In this document: positions 29,803 through 41,640 of the stretch, piece after piece
How positions within the stretch are numbered: position 1 is the stretch's first letter
Layout: the number at the start of each line of letters is the position of its first letter
NCBI GenBank assembly: GCA_943736015.1
Contig: OX031063.1
Span: forward strand, 45,028,672 to 45,092,671
DNA from: Tridacna crocea
Lineage: Eukaryota; Mollusca; Bivalvia; Cardiida; Cardiidae
Length of the DNA stretch: 64,000 nucleotides
Direction of reading: 5' to 3'
The notes under the pieces: model-generated
Databases searched by the model: none
The model's input: only the letters and a program-made list of their open reading frames with translations
What the model was told of the DNA's origin: nothing
Translations under genes and position numbers: made by a program

Positions 29803-30110
29803 TCTCTAAACTGTTCAGCTGACAAATTCTGCTATTTTTTTTATGCAACAGATAGATTCAATCATTGAATGTCTTTTGTAAACTTTTTTCGACAAGAAAG
29901 AGTCTGTCCTCAACTCGTTGGTTTTTTCTTCCTCTTTGATTCTGGTGTTCTTCTGTAGTTGAAGTTTGTGAACGCTTAAAAAAAATGAAATTATTCTCCA
30001 ATATTTTGTGATTGTTTTAATGTATTTGCAACGATTTTTGGCCTGCATAAAAATGTGTATGACCAGTTTTTCATATTGGATGTCAATTCCTTTCTGTGTG
30101 TAGCTATTTC
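29803..30110. repeat. Duplicated block P, copy 1
   Basis: Shares TCTGCTATTT, TTCTTCCTCTTTGA and GAACGCTTAAAAAAAATGAA in order with 38118-38460. It runs straight into block R copy 1. Confidence 0.75.
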
Positions 30111-31885
30111 ATTTAGTGATTATTCTAGACCAGGCAAAAGGGCAGGGAGGCAGGAAAAAAGGGCAGGGAGGCAGGAAAAAGGGGCAGGGAGGAACAGTGC
30201 CTTGTTGAATGACCTCTCATATCAGACGAAGGCAAAACAGTGTCCTTTACTCTGTACGAAATAAGTTCTAACTATAATTTTGGATATGAATTGCATATTA
30301 AAGAAAAGAATAAGAAAAGATTCTAATCAACTCACAGACTCAAACAACACAATCTTACTATACTGGTTTTGATTGCCATGTAATATATGATCCTATGATG
30401 CACAGTCACACTTATAATATAGCTTTAAGGTAGTAGACCAGTAACACTTTTAGTGCAGCATGGAATAAAAGTTCTAGATAGTTGTTTAATACAGATTTAT
30501 AATGATATAATACTTCTGCACATTTTTAACCGACCAGAAATTCCTTTGATGTCCACCTTAAAAACAATTGTTGATCCTTTTGTTAGTTTTCAGAAAATGG
30601 AGGTAATTATTAATCTGCTTTGCAATGAGAATACAGTGGTTTAAGATATATAAATGATAATTCTAGGGAGGAAAAAAAGGAAAAAGTGGCTCAGTTAACC
30701 CATTACCACACAATTCCTACTTTTGAAGCCCCTGGGAAAGAAGCCTTTAGAAAACATTGTGGGAAAAGGAGAAAATGCTGGTGACCAGCATTTTCTCCTT
30801 TTCCCACAAAGTTTTCTACCCATCACGAAACAAATTTCAAATTCTTAGTCACTTTTATTTTGTCGTCTGCAATTCCTTTCAATTTGGACAAACCTAAAAT
30901 TTTGTCGTTTGGTAATGGGTTAAAGTAGTACAATAATACTCATTTTAATAGTACCAAATTTTGTTGGATAATATTATTGTGGAAATAGCTGTTTTCTATT
31001 ACAGGTCCACTACCTAACTTCTCATCAGATAACAACAATATCCAGAGTAATTATTAAAGAAAAACTTCTTCTCAGCTGTTTTAAGAAATGATAATTTTGA
31101 TTAAAAAACATCAAAAGGACTTAATTATTACATAGAAAGAATAACAAAATGTGTAGGTCTTCTGATGGAGTAGTGTACTTCTGCATAGCCATTCTATAAA
31201 TAGACTGCTAAAAATAGAATACTGCAATGCAGATTTTGCTTTCAAAAAATTGCCGATGCTTGAATAGCAAACATCGAGTATTTTCAAGAAAGTTGGCATC
31301 TTTGGTTTACCATCCATACTTGTAATTTATGCACAAAATATACGAAATGATAATTTCCAGATGTAAAAAGAGTTAATTCTTCTTTATTTTAAACTATTCA
31401 TGTATTGAGAAATATCATCAATTGTGTGACGTCATTTAAAGAAATCAGCAGACGTTAAAGTACCTGTTGGGGGGAAAAAAGTCAGGGTTTCGAGGGATAA
31501 AGGATAGTTTAGCAAGTAAGTGACAGATAAGGATCATAACACCCTGCTGTCCTGTCGTAACTGACGAAGTTGATAAAGGATAATTAGTGTCACCCTTAGT
31601 CTTAGATTTGCTGTATTTCATGAATATAGTCAGATCGGAAGAAATTTATGGCGAAATTTTGTGACTGTGCGAGCTTGACGAGACGGAGCCGAGACACTTC
31701 AGGCGAGTTTTTTTGCCCATGTAGCCTGGTTTCTCGTTCTCCGAAACCATAAGAATACACAAACAAGTTTTGTATGTATATGATAAGGGCAACAGGGCGG
31801 ATGATCACAGATTCGAGGGCACAAGGGCGGAGTGAAAAAGGGGCAGGGCGGGGCGCCCTGCTATTCCGCTCTAGAATAAACACTA
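30111..31885. repeat. Duplicated block R, copy 1 (about 1.77 kb)
   Basis: Near-identical to 46754-48521. Inverted bounds TTATTCTAGA and TCTAGAATAA, short GGGCAGGGAGGCAGGAAAA tandem units at the left, GGGGCAGGGCGGGGCGCCC at the right. It holds an M221 insertion at 30695-30923 that copy 2 lacks. No coding capacity recognised. Confidence 0.9.
30695..30923 (+). mobile_element. M221 element with a demonstrated TTAA target site
   Basis: 221 bp between TTAA 30695-30698 and 30920-30923. The paralogous block has the uninterrupted site GGCTCAGTTAAAGTAGTAC at 47550-47568. Confidence 0.95.
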
Positions 31886-31906
31886 ATTTCATTGTATGTT
31901 TGGTAT

Positions 31907-33094
31907 TTTTTATGCTCCCCGAAGGCCGAGCATATAGTCGCCGCTTCGTCCGTCCGTCCGTCTGTCCGTCCGTCCGAAGCCATTTCTCCACAACCCCTGG
32001 ACCAAATTGGATAAAACTTCATATATGAACTCCTTAGGGTAAGGCGCCGACATGTATTTCCCGGTTTTGCCATTTGACCCCATGTCATGGAAAAAAGGGG
32101 CTTAATGCAAAATTGCAATGTTTACTAATATCTCATTCAGTTTTTGTCAAAATTTCATGAAACTTTATTTTGTTTATGGAAAGATTCAGCATGTGCCCTT
32201 GCTATTTTTAATCTAGGCGTTTTTTAAGTTGACGTTCTGTCATGGAAAAAGGGGGTTTCTTGCAAAATTCCAATTTTTACTAATGTCTCATTCAGTTTTG
32301 GTCAAAATTTCATTAAACTTCATGGTTATGTTGTGTTTTTCAATTTGACCCTCTGTCATGGAAAAAGGGGGTTTCTTGCAAAATGCCAAGGAAAAAGGGG
32401 CCTTAATGCAAAATTGCAATTTTTACTAATATCTTGTTCAGTTTTTGTTAAGATTTCATGAAACTTCATGGTTATATCTTGTTTTACAAGTTTCAACTTG
32501 TGCACTTGTTATTTTCAATTTATGAATTATTAATGCACAAATACCTCTTTCCTGGTTTCTCAATTTGAGGCTGCATCACGGAAAAAGGGGACTTCATAGA
32601 AAATTGTTTTTCACTTGTATGTCCTACATCTGTGCTGAAAACTTTGTGAAATTTCAAATCTGAACTTGTCGAAACGTTGCCCAGGTATCTCTCTTCCAGT
32701 TTATCAATTTCAGGCTGTGTCACGGAAAAAGGGGGCTTCATGTAAAAAGTCGTTTTATGTAATATCTACTGCATGACTGGTCAAAAATTTTATGAAATTT
32801 CGAATTTTGAATTATTATTAAACAATGCCACAAATCACACACCAGTTGTATTTATTTCAATGATGCAATATTTTCTTACGGGAAAAGAGGGCTTAAAGGG
32901 GGCTTACTGGGCTTATTGTCCTCTACAAGTTTGTGTTGGCTATCTCTAAGATAGTAATTCCCTTTTCACTTCAATTTTTAGGGAGCATGAACAGGTCCTT
33001 TTAGGATAAAAGAAGGGAATTTATATCAATTTCATATATTTTATGACAAGCACTTGTTCAGGGAGCATAACCCGTCTCTGACGGCTCTTGTTTT
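31907..33094 (+). mobile_element. Long element, TATGCTCCCC head
   Basis: Head TTTTATGCTCCCCGAAGGCC, a (GTCC)n tract at 31946-31978, loose internal units keyed by CATGGAAAAAGGGG, and tail GGGAGCATAACCCGTCTC then GACGGCTCTTGTTTT. Head and tail hold short inverted GGGAGCAT/ATGCTCCC. Confidence 0.72.
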
Positions 33095-34385
33095 CACAGC
33101 AGTCACTATGGTTTCAAAGGTTGATATATTACTAACAGTACCAGTGTATGATTTATCAGTCCCAGTGTATAATTACTGTAATAGTGTGTGAGAACTCAAT
33201 GTAAGCTACTGAGTGTAAAACTGTATACCTAAACAACTCAACTTCTTCTCAGTAACTTTTGGAATAATCAAATGGAATTTTATATTCGGCTATTTTAGGA
33301 TAAAGAAGAAATACTGTGCAAAATCGGTCATAATCAAATTGCTGCCATTACTATGTCAAAAAGCATAAAAAGTCTCCATATAGAATAGAAGTCAGATGGC
33401 ATTGAAACCCGATACATCATTAACTAGTATTGCCAAAATCAGAGTCTTGCCATAAGTATGTAGGTTGGCTTTCAACTCTTTAGCAGAGGATGAAATGTTA
33501 GACTTGTCTAGTTTCAAATTTATTTTGCATTTTACAAATTACATGTATATGCAGTCTAAATAACAAGATTTGCTTTGAAAGGGCAGAAAATATTGTTGCA
33601 AATGGAGAAAATCTAGGTTACCAGCACTTTTTCACAATGTTTTCAAAAGCATTATCCCTCAAGGTCGTTAAAACTTGGGATTGTTTGGTGAAGAGTTATC
33701 TACTTTTTGATTGGTGAAAGTTTGACTAGTCTAGTTTCAAAGTATTTGCAGTTTACAAATCATATGCAGTCCAAATAACAAGATTTGCCATGAAATGTTG
33801 TTAAAAACATGGGATTGTTTGATGAAGGGTTATCTTCTTTTTGATTGGTGGAAAGTTGAATTATAAAGTTCTGTTGATTTCTATCAGGGAAAGATATGAT
33901 TTCCTTTTCTGAAATCATAAAGCCAAAAGTGTGGATATTTTGTATGAAGGATCATGAAGGGATCCTTTAACGAATAGCTCAAGTTAAGTTCCAAAAGTCA
34001 AAGTTTGTCCCATGGCATGGGGCTCATACTTTATGTAACTCTTTACCATGATAGCACCTAAATGTAATTGCACTGTATGATGGTAGAGAAAATTACATGT
34101 TAAACTTGTGTGTTTTTCAACAAATTTTGATTTGAAATAAACTCAGACGCCCCTTAAAGGGACAAGTTTTTTTTTTGCAGTGAATATTTCTTGTAAAACA
34201 CTAACATATAATACTAGATACCAGTATCTTTTCTTTGCTATTACTAAGAAACTGGATGATTACATTTCGTTAAAAGTTGTATTCTTGACCTTTAAATATG
34301 GCCATGATTGGTCTGTAATTATGATATTATTGTACTTTTTCAAATACTGTTTAATGTTATCATTTTGTAATATTCTGGACATTCA

Positions 34386-34613
34386 TTAACTCTTTACCAC
34401 ACGAGGAAATTATAGACTGGTCCAAATTGAAAGCATTTAAGACGACAAAATAATAGTGACTGAAAATTTGAAATTTGTTTTGTGAAGGGCAGAAAACATT
34501 GTTGGATAAGGAGAAAATGCTGGTTACCAGCATTTTCTCCTTTTCCAACAATATTTTCCGAAGACTTCTTTCTCAGGGGCGTCAAAAGTAGGGATTGTGT
34601 GGTAATGGGTTAA
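34386..34613 (-). mobile_element. M221 element
   Basis: 220 bp between TTAA 34386-34389 and 34610-34613. Stem arms ACATTGTTGGATAAGG and CCTTTTCCAACAATATT are partly mirrored (TTGG/CCAA in place of TGGG/CCCA). Confidence 0.9.
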
Positions 34614-34785
34614 ATGCCCTTGGAGGCTATATAGCCCATTAAGATATACCACCGAAAAAATCTTCTTTTTACTTTTGCTGTTCTTCTTTTACTGGTAGTT
34701 TCTATGCTATTGCCTCTCTAAATCCAAAGTTAAAATATTTTTGAAGTTTTCATTGATTTTAAAAATCACCCTTTAACTAATAACA

Positions 34786-34976
34786 CAGCTCCAGATAGAG
34801 GGAGTGAATTTGATTTCAGAATTAAAAATATTAATTATTCTCCACCAAACTCTTGGTTTTTGGTAATTATTAGAACCATTTGATTGAGACAATTCTTAAT
34901 GAGTACCCACAACATAGTGTTTCAAAGAGAAATAATGTTTTTAAAATACCATGACTTCCTCTTATCTAGAGCTCTG
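34786..34976. mobile_element. Palindromic element, family C
   Basis: AGCTCCAGATAGAGGGAGTG and CTTCCTCTTATCTAGAGCTC ends. The inner arms are more diverged than in the 23617 copy. Confidence 0.82.
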
Positions 34977-35532
34977 CTTTAATTACTTGTTTTTAACGAT
35001 CCATCCTTGATTACATATACAGTCATGTCATTAGTTACCGGTACTGTGCGTGTGTGTGTGATAATGTATGTTGATTAAGCTCAATTTCTGTTGTTAAAAG
35101 ATACAATACAATACAATACAGAATGACAATTGATTCAGTGTGCCTAAAGAATACCTTTTTGTACTTAATAAAGAATCTGTAAAGAAGTAATTTAGTTTTG
35201 TGTCAAATCTGCAACCAGGGTTGGGTTAATGCTTAAACACAGTTCCGAGTTTTATAGGCCTTGGAGAAAATTAGTAGGTTTGAAACATGGGAAAAGGATA
35301 AAATGCTTGTAACCACAAATTTCCCTATTTCTAAACACATTTTCCCTTACTAAGATAATTTCTATTTCAACCACATTAAAATTTAAATCAACAAGTGATT
35401 CCAATTTGGACAATCTAAACTTATATTGTTGGTAGAGTCAGTTGTACCCTTTATATATACAAAGTACATGTACAAGGGTAAAACATGCTTGCTTGCAGCA
35501 TGTTCAGATTTTAGTAAAAATCACTTGAACCC

Positions 35533-35660
35533 TTAACTCTTTGCCAGACGAAAACATTTAAAACAGTGGTCTAAAATGAAAGCATTTGCAGATGACAATT
35601 TGACAGTGGTTCTAATTGAGCAATGTTACTAAAATATGGTAGAAAACATTCTGTGAAAAG
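35533..35660 (-). mobile_element. M221 half copy cut off by the minisatellite
   Basis: TTAACTCTTTGCCAGACG through GGTAGAAAACATTCTGTG, then the 42-bp array begins. Confidence 0.65.
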
Positions 35661-37215
35661 GCAAGTTATTTAGGGCCATCATCATGCCCCAACTGCTCCT
35701 AGACAAGCAATCTAGGACCATCATGATTCCTCAACTGCTGCGAGGAAAGCAACCATAAGGGCCGCCATGATGCATTAACTGCTCCTAGGCAAGTAATCTA
35801 GGGCCGTCATGATACATAAACCGTTCTGAGACAAGAAATCTAGGGCAGTCATGATGACCTGGTCGTAAGCAAGCAATCAAGGGCCATCATGATGCCTAAA
35901 CTGATCTTAGGCAAGCAATCAATGGCCGTCATGATTCCTCAACTGCTCCCAGGAAAGCAACCTTAAGGGCCATCTTGGTACATAAATAGCTCCTAGCAAA
36001 AATTCTAGAGCAAACATGATGCCAAAACTGCTCCGAGGATAGCAATCTAGGGCCGCCATGATGGCTTAACTGCTCAGCAGCAAGTAATCTAGGGCCGTCA
36101 TGATGCATAAACTGCTCCGAGGCAAGAAATCTAGGGTAGTCGTGGTACCTAAACTGCTCGTAAATAAGCAATCTAGGGCCGTCATGATGCTTACACCGCT
36201 CCGAGGCAAGAAATCTAGGGCAGTCATGATGCCAGGACATGCTCCCCCGGAAAAATTTTGAAAATAGGACGCTCTCTGGTGCATTCTGGCGCATTTTTTT
36301 GAGGTTTATATTACGCATTTAAGCCATGCTAGGGGGGTCTGGGGGCATGCTCCCCCGGAAAAATTTTGAAAATAAGACGCTCACTGGTGCATTCTGGCGC
36401 ATTTTTTGAGGTTTATATTATGCATTTTTTTTCGAAAATTAGTCTGGCCATTTTTCATTTTCGGCCGAAAATTTGGTCCGGCCATAGCCGTACCGGCCGG
36501 ACCGCTTCCGACGGCCTTGCCTACACCGCCCCGAGGCAAGTAATCTAGGGCAGTCATGATGCCTAAACCGCTCCGATGCAAGTAATCTAGGGCCGTCATG
36601 ACGCCTAAACCGCTCCGATGCAAGTAATCTAGGGCAGTCATGACGCCTAAACCGCTCCGAGGCAAGTAATCTAGGGCCGTCATGACGCCTAAACCGCTCC
36701 GATGCAAGTAATCTAGGGCAGTCATGACGCCTCCGATGCAAGTAATCTAGGGCAGTCATGACGCCTAAACCGCTCCGAGGCAAGTAATCTAGGGCCGTCA
36801 TGACGCCTAAACCGCTCCGATGCAAGTAATCTAGGGCAGTCATGACGCCTAAACCGCTCCGAGGCAAGTTATCTAGGGCCGTCATGACGCCTAAACCGCT
36901 CCGAGGCAAGTAATCTAGGGCCGTCATGACGCCTAAACCGCTCCGATGCAAGTAATCTAGGGCAGTCATGACGCCTAAACCGCTCTGAGGCAAGTAATCT
37001 TGGGCAGTCATGATGCCTAAACCGCTCCGAGGCAAGAAATCTGGGGCAGTCATGATGCCTAAACTGCTTGTAAGCAAGCAATCTAGGGCCGCCATGATAC
37101 CTAAACTGTTCGTAAGCAAGCAATTTAGGGCCATCAGAATACCTAAACTGATCCAAGGCAAGCAATCTAGGGCCAACATGAAAAATTAAGTGCTCTGAGA
37201 CCTGCAAAAATAGGG
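35660..37215. repeat. 42-bp minisatellite, about 30 units in two blocks
   Basis: Units carry AAACCGCTCCGAGGCAAGTA then ATCTAGGGCCGTCATGA. The left block, about 35660-36234, is diverged; the right block, about 36525-37215, is more regular and tends to alternate GATGCAAG...GGCAGTC with GAGGCAAG...GGCCGTC, giving an 84-bp higher-order period. Minus-strand frames stay open because 42 is a multiple of three, reading 14-residue repeats such as SGLGVMTALDYLPR. Confidence 0.93.
36235..36524. repeat. Insert in the minisatellite with a 108-bp duplication
   Basis: CATGCTCCCCCGGAAAAATT recurs at 36238 and 36346. After the second copy comes a CCGGCC-rich palindromic stretch (GCCGTACCGGCCGGACCGC). It separates the two minisatellite blocks. 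Confidence 0.75.
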
Positions 37216-38117
37216 CCATCATTGTCTTGTATTTTTTTTTTTTTTGCGCTGCCCACAATAGTTTATACAACAAATAACTTTTTCCACATCAGCCTTGAGT
37301 ATCATCAATTTTATCTACCGGTGCTCATAATGAACCATTTTGATTCTTGTAAGTATGTCAGTATGTCCATTTACCAACACTCACTGGCCAAAACCGAGCA
37401 AAAAGAGTAATTTCATTATTTTCTCTCAACTACCATTCAGGTATACTGACAAAAATACACAGATATTTGGATAAAAAGTTTGATATATGGGTTTTTTGCC
37501 TTTCTGATTTCAAAATTTGTTTTCTAATATTGTTGTAAAGTTCGTTAAAATGGTCTACAGTTACGAAGGTCCTAGTTTCATTTACAATGTTTATAATGTC
37601 TTCTTGAGCTTAAATTTCATTCGGAATTTAACAAGCCATTTGTTCAAATTTCACCATAAATTTTCAATGATACCCAGGCCTTGGCTTGTAGGGATCGATT
37701 AAGGAGGACGAAATTGTTTTCTGCCTTTCAAGTATTTGTGGACCTAGACCTAGACACATGGTATGTTGCATTTTCTCTGTGAAAGTCCAGGGTTCAATTA
37801 TGAAATGTCGGGCTGAAACTGTCCAAAAGTGGTTCTTAAGAGTGAATATAATTATCGTTCTTCATTGGTCCTTTGGTTGACTAATCTGCCCACTCTGTCA
37901 AAGCAGAGACAGCTTCAAATAAGCTAGAAAAAGTTTACTCATTGTTCTTCCTCCAAATACAAACTTTCTTGCTCTTTCCTTTAACACTCTATATCGTATA
38001 GTTTTCACTGTTTTCAGTGACAGTTCATTTCAAATCTCCCTGCAAAGCAGTAGTCTTTTCTGTTCGCTCTAGAATCGGCATTTCTCAATGAAACTTTTCG
38101 TTAAATGATCATCTAAA
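37216..38117. other. Intergenic stretch without recognised features
   Basis: AT-rich, with homopolymer T runs. No coding frame over 62 codons and no palindromic family member was noticed. Confidence 0.6.
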
Positions 38118-38460
38118 AAGTGTAAGCTGACAATATTCTGCTATTTATTTTCATAAGACTGACAAGTTAAATCATTAAATGTCTCTTGCTTATCATTTTT
38201 TCGTGAGAAAAAGTCATTCGTCAGTTTTCAACTCGATTTTTTTCTTTTTCTTCCTCTTTGACTCTGACGTAATTCAGTGGCTGAAGTTTGTAAACGCTTA
38301 AAAAAAATGAAATCATTCTTCATTATTTTGTGATTAATTTGCCATGATTTTTCCCTGCTTAAATAAGTTATTTTGCCACGATTTTTTCCTTGCTTAAATG
38401 AGTGTGTGACCGATTTTCATGATGTGTATCAGTTTCTTTCTGTTTGTAGCCATTGCGGTA
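38118..38460. repeat. Duplicated block P, copy 2
   Basis: Diverged counterpart of 29803-30110. It ends at the insertion of the long element at 38462, whereas copy 1 continues into block R. Confidence 0.7.
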
Positions 38461-38461
38461 T

Positions 38462-40263
38462 TTTTAGCTCAGGTGCTCAAGGTGAGCTACTGTGATCGCC
38501 CTATGTCCGTCGTCCGTCGACAACTATTTCTTTAAACATCTTTTGTCCTAAACCACTGGGCCAACCTTGATAAAACTTTGCAGGGATATTTCTTGTGTGA
38601 AGCTCTACCAAAGTTGTTCAAAGAATTAAATTCCACAAATAACTCTGGTTGCCATGGCAACAAAAACAAACAGGATAAAAAAAAAACCAAAATCTTTCAA
38701 AATATTCTCCTCTGAAACGGGGAGATCACAAGTTCGAATATAGGTGCAAAGAAGGAAAACTTTAAAAGTTAAAAAAAAAAAAACCTTAAAAATTCTCCTC
38801 TAGAACTGGTAGGCATTTAGCTTTGATATTTGGTATATAGCATCTCTCAGTTCACCTCTATGCCAAGATTGTTCATTTGATGCTCCTGGGATCAAAACTG
38901 ACCTCTACCAAGTTCGTTCATATGATGCCCCTGGGGTTAAAACTTGTCCCGCCCCGGGGGGGGGGGTCACAAGTTTGAACATAGGAACAAAGAAGGAAAA
39001 CTTTAAAATTCTACTTCTGTGAAACTGGAAGGCGTAGAGCTTAGATATTTCGTACACAGCATCTCCTAGTGGACCTCTACCAAGTTTACTCGTATGATGG
39101 CCATGGAGTCAAAACTGGCCCCATCCAGGGGGTCACAAATTTGAACATAAAAAAAAATAAAAGAAAAACTTTACAATTCTTCTTTTTTGAAATAGGAAGG
39201 CGTAGGAATTCGATTTTTGTTATGTAGTAATCCTGTTCTAACTTTCTTAGTCCTCCTGACTACAATATGTTCAGTGAATTCAAAATTATGTCACCATGGC
39301 TCATGAATTAGCGCACAATATCCAATTAAAGAAATACCTCGTGAGCTTTCTAGAGGCCACATTTATGCCTCAAAAGGCCAGAAATTAAGTCAGGAAATTC
39401 GTCTTGTAAAAATATCGAATGATGTCGAGATTTGGTCAGCCGAACTCATAATCTAGGTCACTAGGTCAAACCAAACAAATACCTTGTGGGCACTTTAGAG
39501 GCCACATTTCTTACCTAATTGACGTGAAAGGTGGTCAGAGTATTTGTTTTGATTAAATCCCATAATGAATTGGAATTTGGGTCAACTTGGGTCATAAGAT
39601 AAGTCACTAGGTCAAATTAAGAAATACTTTGTGGACACTGTAAAGGTCGCATTTTTTGCTCAATTGACTCGAAAATTGGTAACAATGTTTCTCTTGATGA
39701 AAACGTTGAGGGCTATCCAGAGGCCTCATTCATTCGTCAAATGATTTGAAACTTGGTCACAATATTTGTCTTATCAAAATCTAAGATGTGTTCAAAATTG
39801 GGTCACCTTGGGTCATAATCTCGGACACTAGGTCAAAATAAGAAATACCTTGTGGACACTGTAGAGGCCGCATTTCTTGCTCAATTGACTTCAAAATTGG
39901 TCAGAATGTTTGTCTTGACGAAATTTCTGATGAGTTAGGAATTGGGTCACCTGGAATCATAAACTAGGTCACCAGATCGAGTTAAAGAAATATCTTGTGG
40001 GCAATCTAGAGGCTCAGTGTCCTTTAAAAAATGTCCAAAATGATTGCATTGACCATTCTTTTATGGGTTCAAAATTGGGTCACCTTTGGTGATAAAGTAG
40101 GTCACTAGGTCAACTGATGAAAATTTCTTGTGGACACTCTAGAGGCCACATTTCTTGTTCAGTTGACACGACAAATGGTCAGAATACGAATTATTCACAG
40201 GGAGTGAAATTTCGCCTATTGACTCAGATGAGCGATCAAGGGCCATCATGGCCCTCTTGTTTT
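38462..40263 (+). mobile_element. Long element, 1.8 kb, AGCTCAGG head and GGCCCTCTTGTTT tail
   Basis: Head TTTTTAGCTCAGGTGCTCAA, then TATGTCCGTCGTCCGTCG. The interior consists of loose units of two kinds (CTTTGATATTTGGTATATAG type, and ACTAGGTCAAAATAAGAAAT type). Tail GAGCGATCAAGGGCCATCAT and GGCCCTCTTGTTTT. No protein is seen. Confidence 0.78.
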
Positions 40264-41640
40264 AAAAAGCTGTCACCATGGTGTCATTGGTTATTATGTT
40301 CAAAACCAGTTTATAAGTTTTAGTTCTGGGTCAGAAAATTAAAGGTTTACTTTAAATCAGGCACATCTTTTCTGATCAAGTGGCTGTTTTGACCTTTATT
40401 GAGAGCTCAATTTTGGCTATTGGGTGTAGTAATATATGCCCATAAACAACTCAACTGCTCAGTAACTCTTGGAAAAATCAAAAGGAATTTCATATTCAGC
40501 TGTTTTAGGATGTATGTCAGAGAGAAGTACTGTTCAAAATTGATCATAATCGGATTGCTGCCATTAGTCTGTCAAAAACCATAAAAAAGTCTCCATGTGA
40601 AGTAGAAGTCAGATGGGATTAAAATTTGACACATCATTTACCGGTATTACCAGTATTAGAGTCTTGTCATTATTATGAAGGTTGACTTTTTTAATTCTTT
40701 AGCAGAGGATAACAAGTTAGACTTGTCCAGTCTCAAAGTATTTGCAGTTTACAAATTATATGCAGTCTAAGTATCAGGTTAGAAAATATTGTTGCAAATG
40801 GGGAAAATCCAGGTTACCAGCACTTTCTTATTTTCCACAATGCTTTCAAAAGCATTGCCCTTCAGGGTTGTTAAAACTTGGGATTGTTTGATAAAAGTAC
40901 CCACAACATTGGGTTTCAAAGAGAAATAATGATTTAGAATATAATACCATCACTTCCTTTTATCTGGAGCGCTGTTTGAATAACTTGTTTTTAATGACCA
41001 TTTGTTCATCACCTGTACAATTACATGTCATTAGTTGCCGGTAGTGTCTGTGATGGTGTGTGTTGATTAAGCTCAATTCTATTTTAATGTTGCTGAAAAA
41101 GAGGATAATCAACTGGTTGTTTTTGATATGAAGAATATCTCACGAGGATGCGTTGTTAGGCGTTGAAAAAACGAGTGCGCAGCACGAGTTTTTTTAACGC
41201 CTTACGACGCATCCGAGTGAGATATTTTTCATATCAAATATAACCAGTTGATTATTCTATTTATTATATACCTTACCAACATTATTATTTTCAATATTTC
41301 GTTTGAAAATCGAAAATAAAATGTAGTCGGAAAAAAAAGTAGTTCCTAAATTTCGGCAGAAAGTGGAAGTTGATATCGTCACTAGTGATGATATCAAAAT
41401 TTATTACACTTGGAAATTCCAGGATTTCACTGCTAGGTATATAATAATGAGAATTGATAATAATTAATACACTGTGCCTAAAGAATACCTCTATGTGCTG
41501 AATAAAGAATTTTTAAAGAGGTAATCTAGCTTAGTGTTAAATCTGTAACCAAGGTTGATTTTATACTTTATCACAATCGTGAGTTTTAATGATCCTGAAG
41601 AAAAAGGCAGTTGGAAACATTGTGGGAAAAGGAGAAAATG
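40263..41640. repeat. Duplicated block Q, copy 2
   Basis: Matches block Q copy 1 in pieces: 40420-40722 to 33195-33510, 40896-41095 to 34870-35100, 41470-41560 to 35125-35235. It includes decayed M221 copies (40695-40895, 41545-41645), half of a family C element (40896-40973) and the palindrome at 41102. No gene. Confidence 0.75.
41102..41260. mobile_element. Palindromic element specific to block Q copy 2
   Basis: AATCAACTGGTTGTTTTTGA pairs with TCAAATATAACCAGTTGATT. The arms continue through GATGCGTTGTTAGGCGTT to a CGAGTGCGCAGCACGAG centre. Block Q copy 1 lacks it. Confidence 0.85.

Larger units (their letters stand above)
33095..35440. repeat. Duplicated block Q, copy 1, with decayed M221 copies
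   Basis: Similar in order to 40263-41640 (for example AACTCAACTTCTTCTCAGTA, ATTGCTGCCATTA, TGTGCCTAAAGAATACC). It contains decayed M221 copies near 33471-33700, 33700-33832 and 35222-35440, plus the intact copy and family C copy listed separately. No gene. Confidence 0.75.

Noticed and set aside
31110-31320. 68-codon minus-strand frame in block R copy 1
   Set aside because: The matching region in copy 2 has indels that break it, so it is not under coding constraint.
35929-36318. 129-codon minus-strand reading frame
   Set aside because: Same minisatellite in another frame, plus part of the insert. Not a separate gene.
36439-37179. 246-codon minus-strand reading frame with 14-residue repeats
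   Set aside because: It lies entirely in the 42-bp minisatellite. Openness follows from a period divisible by three, the repeat changes frame after a small deletion, and no domain or splice context supports a gene.
35660-37215. CRISPR-like array
   Set aside because: Units are contiguous without unique spacers, and the sequence is eukaryotic.
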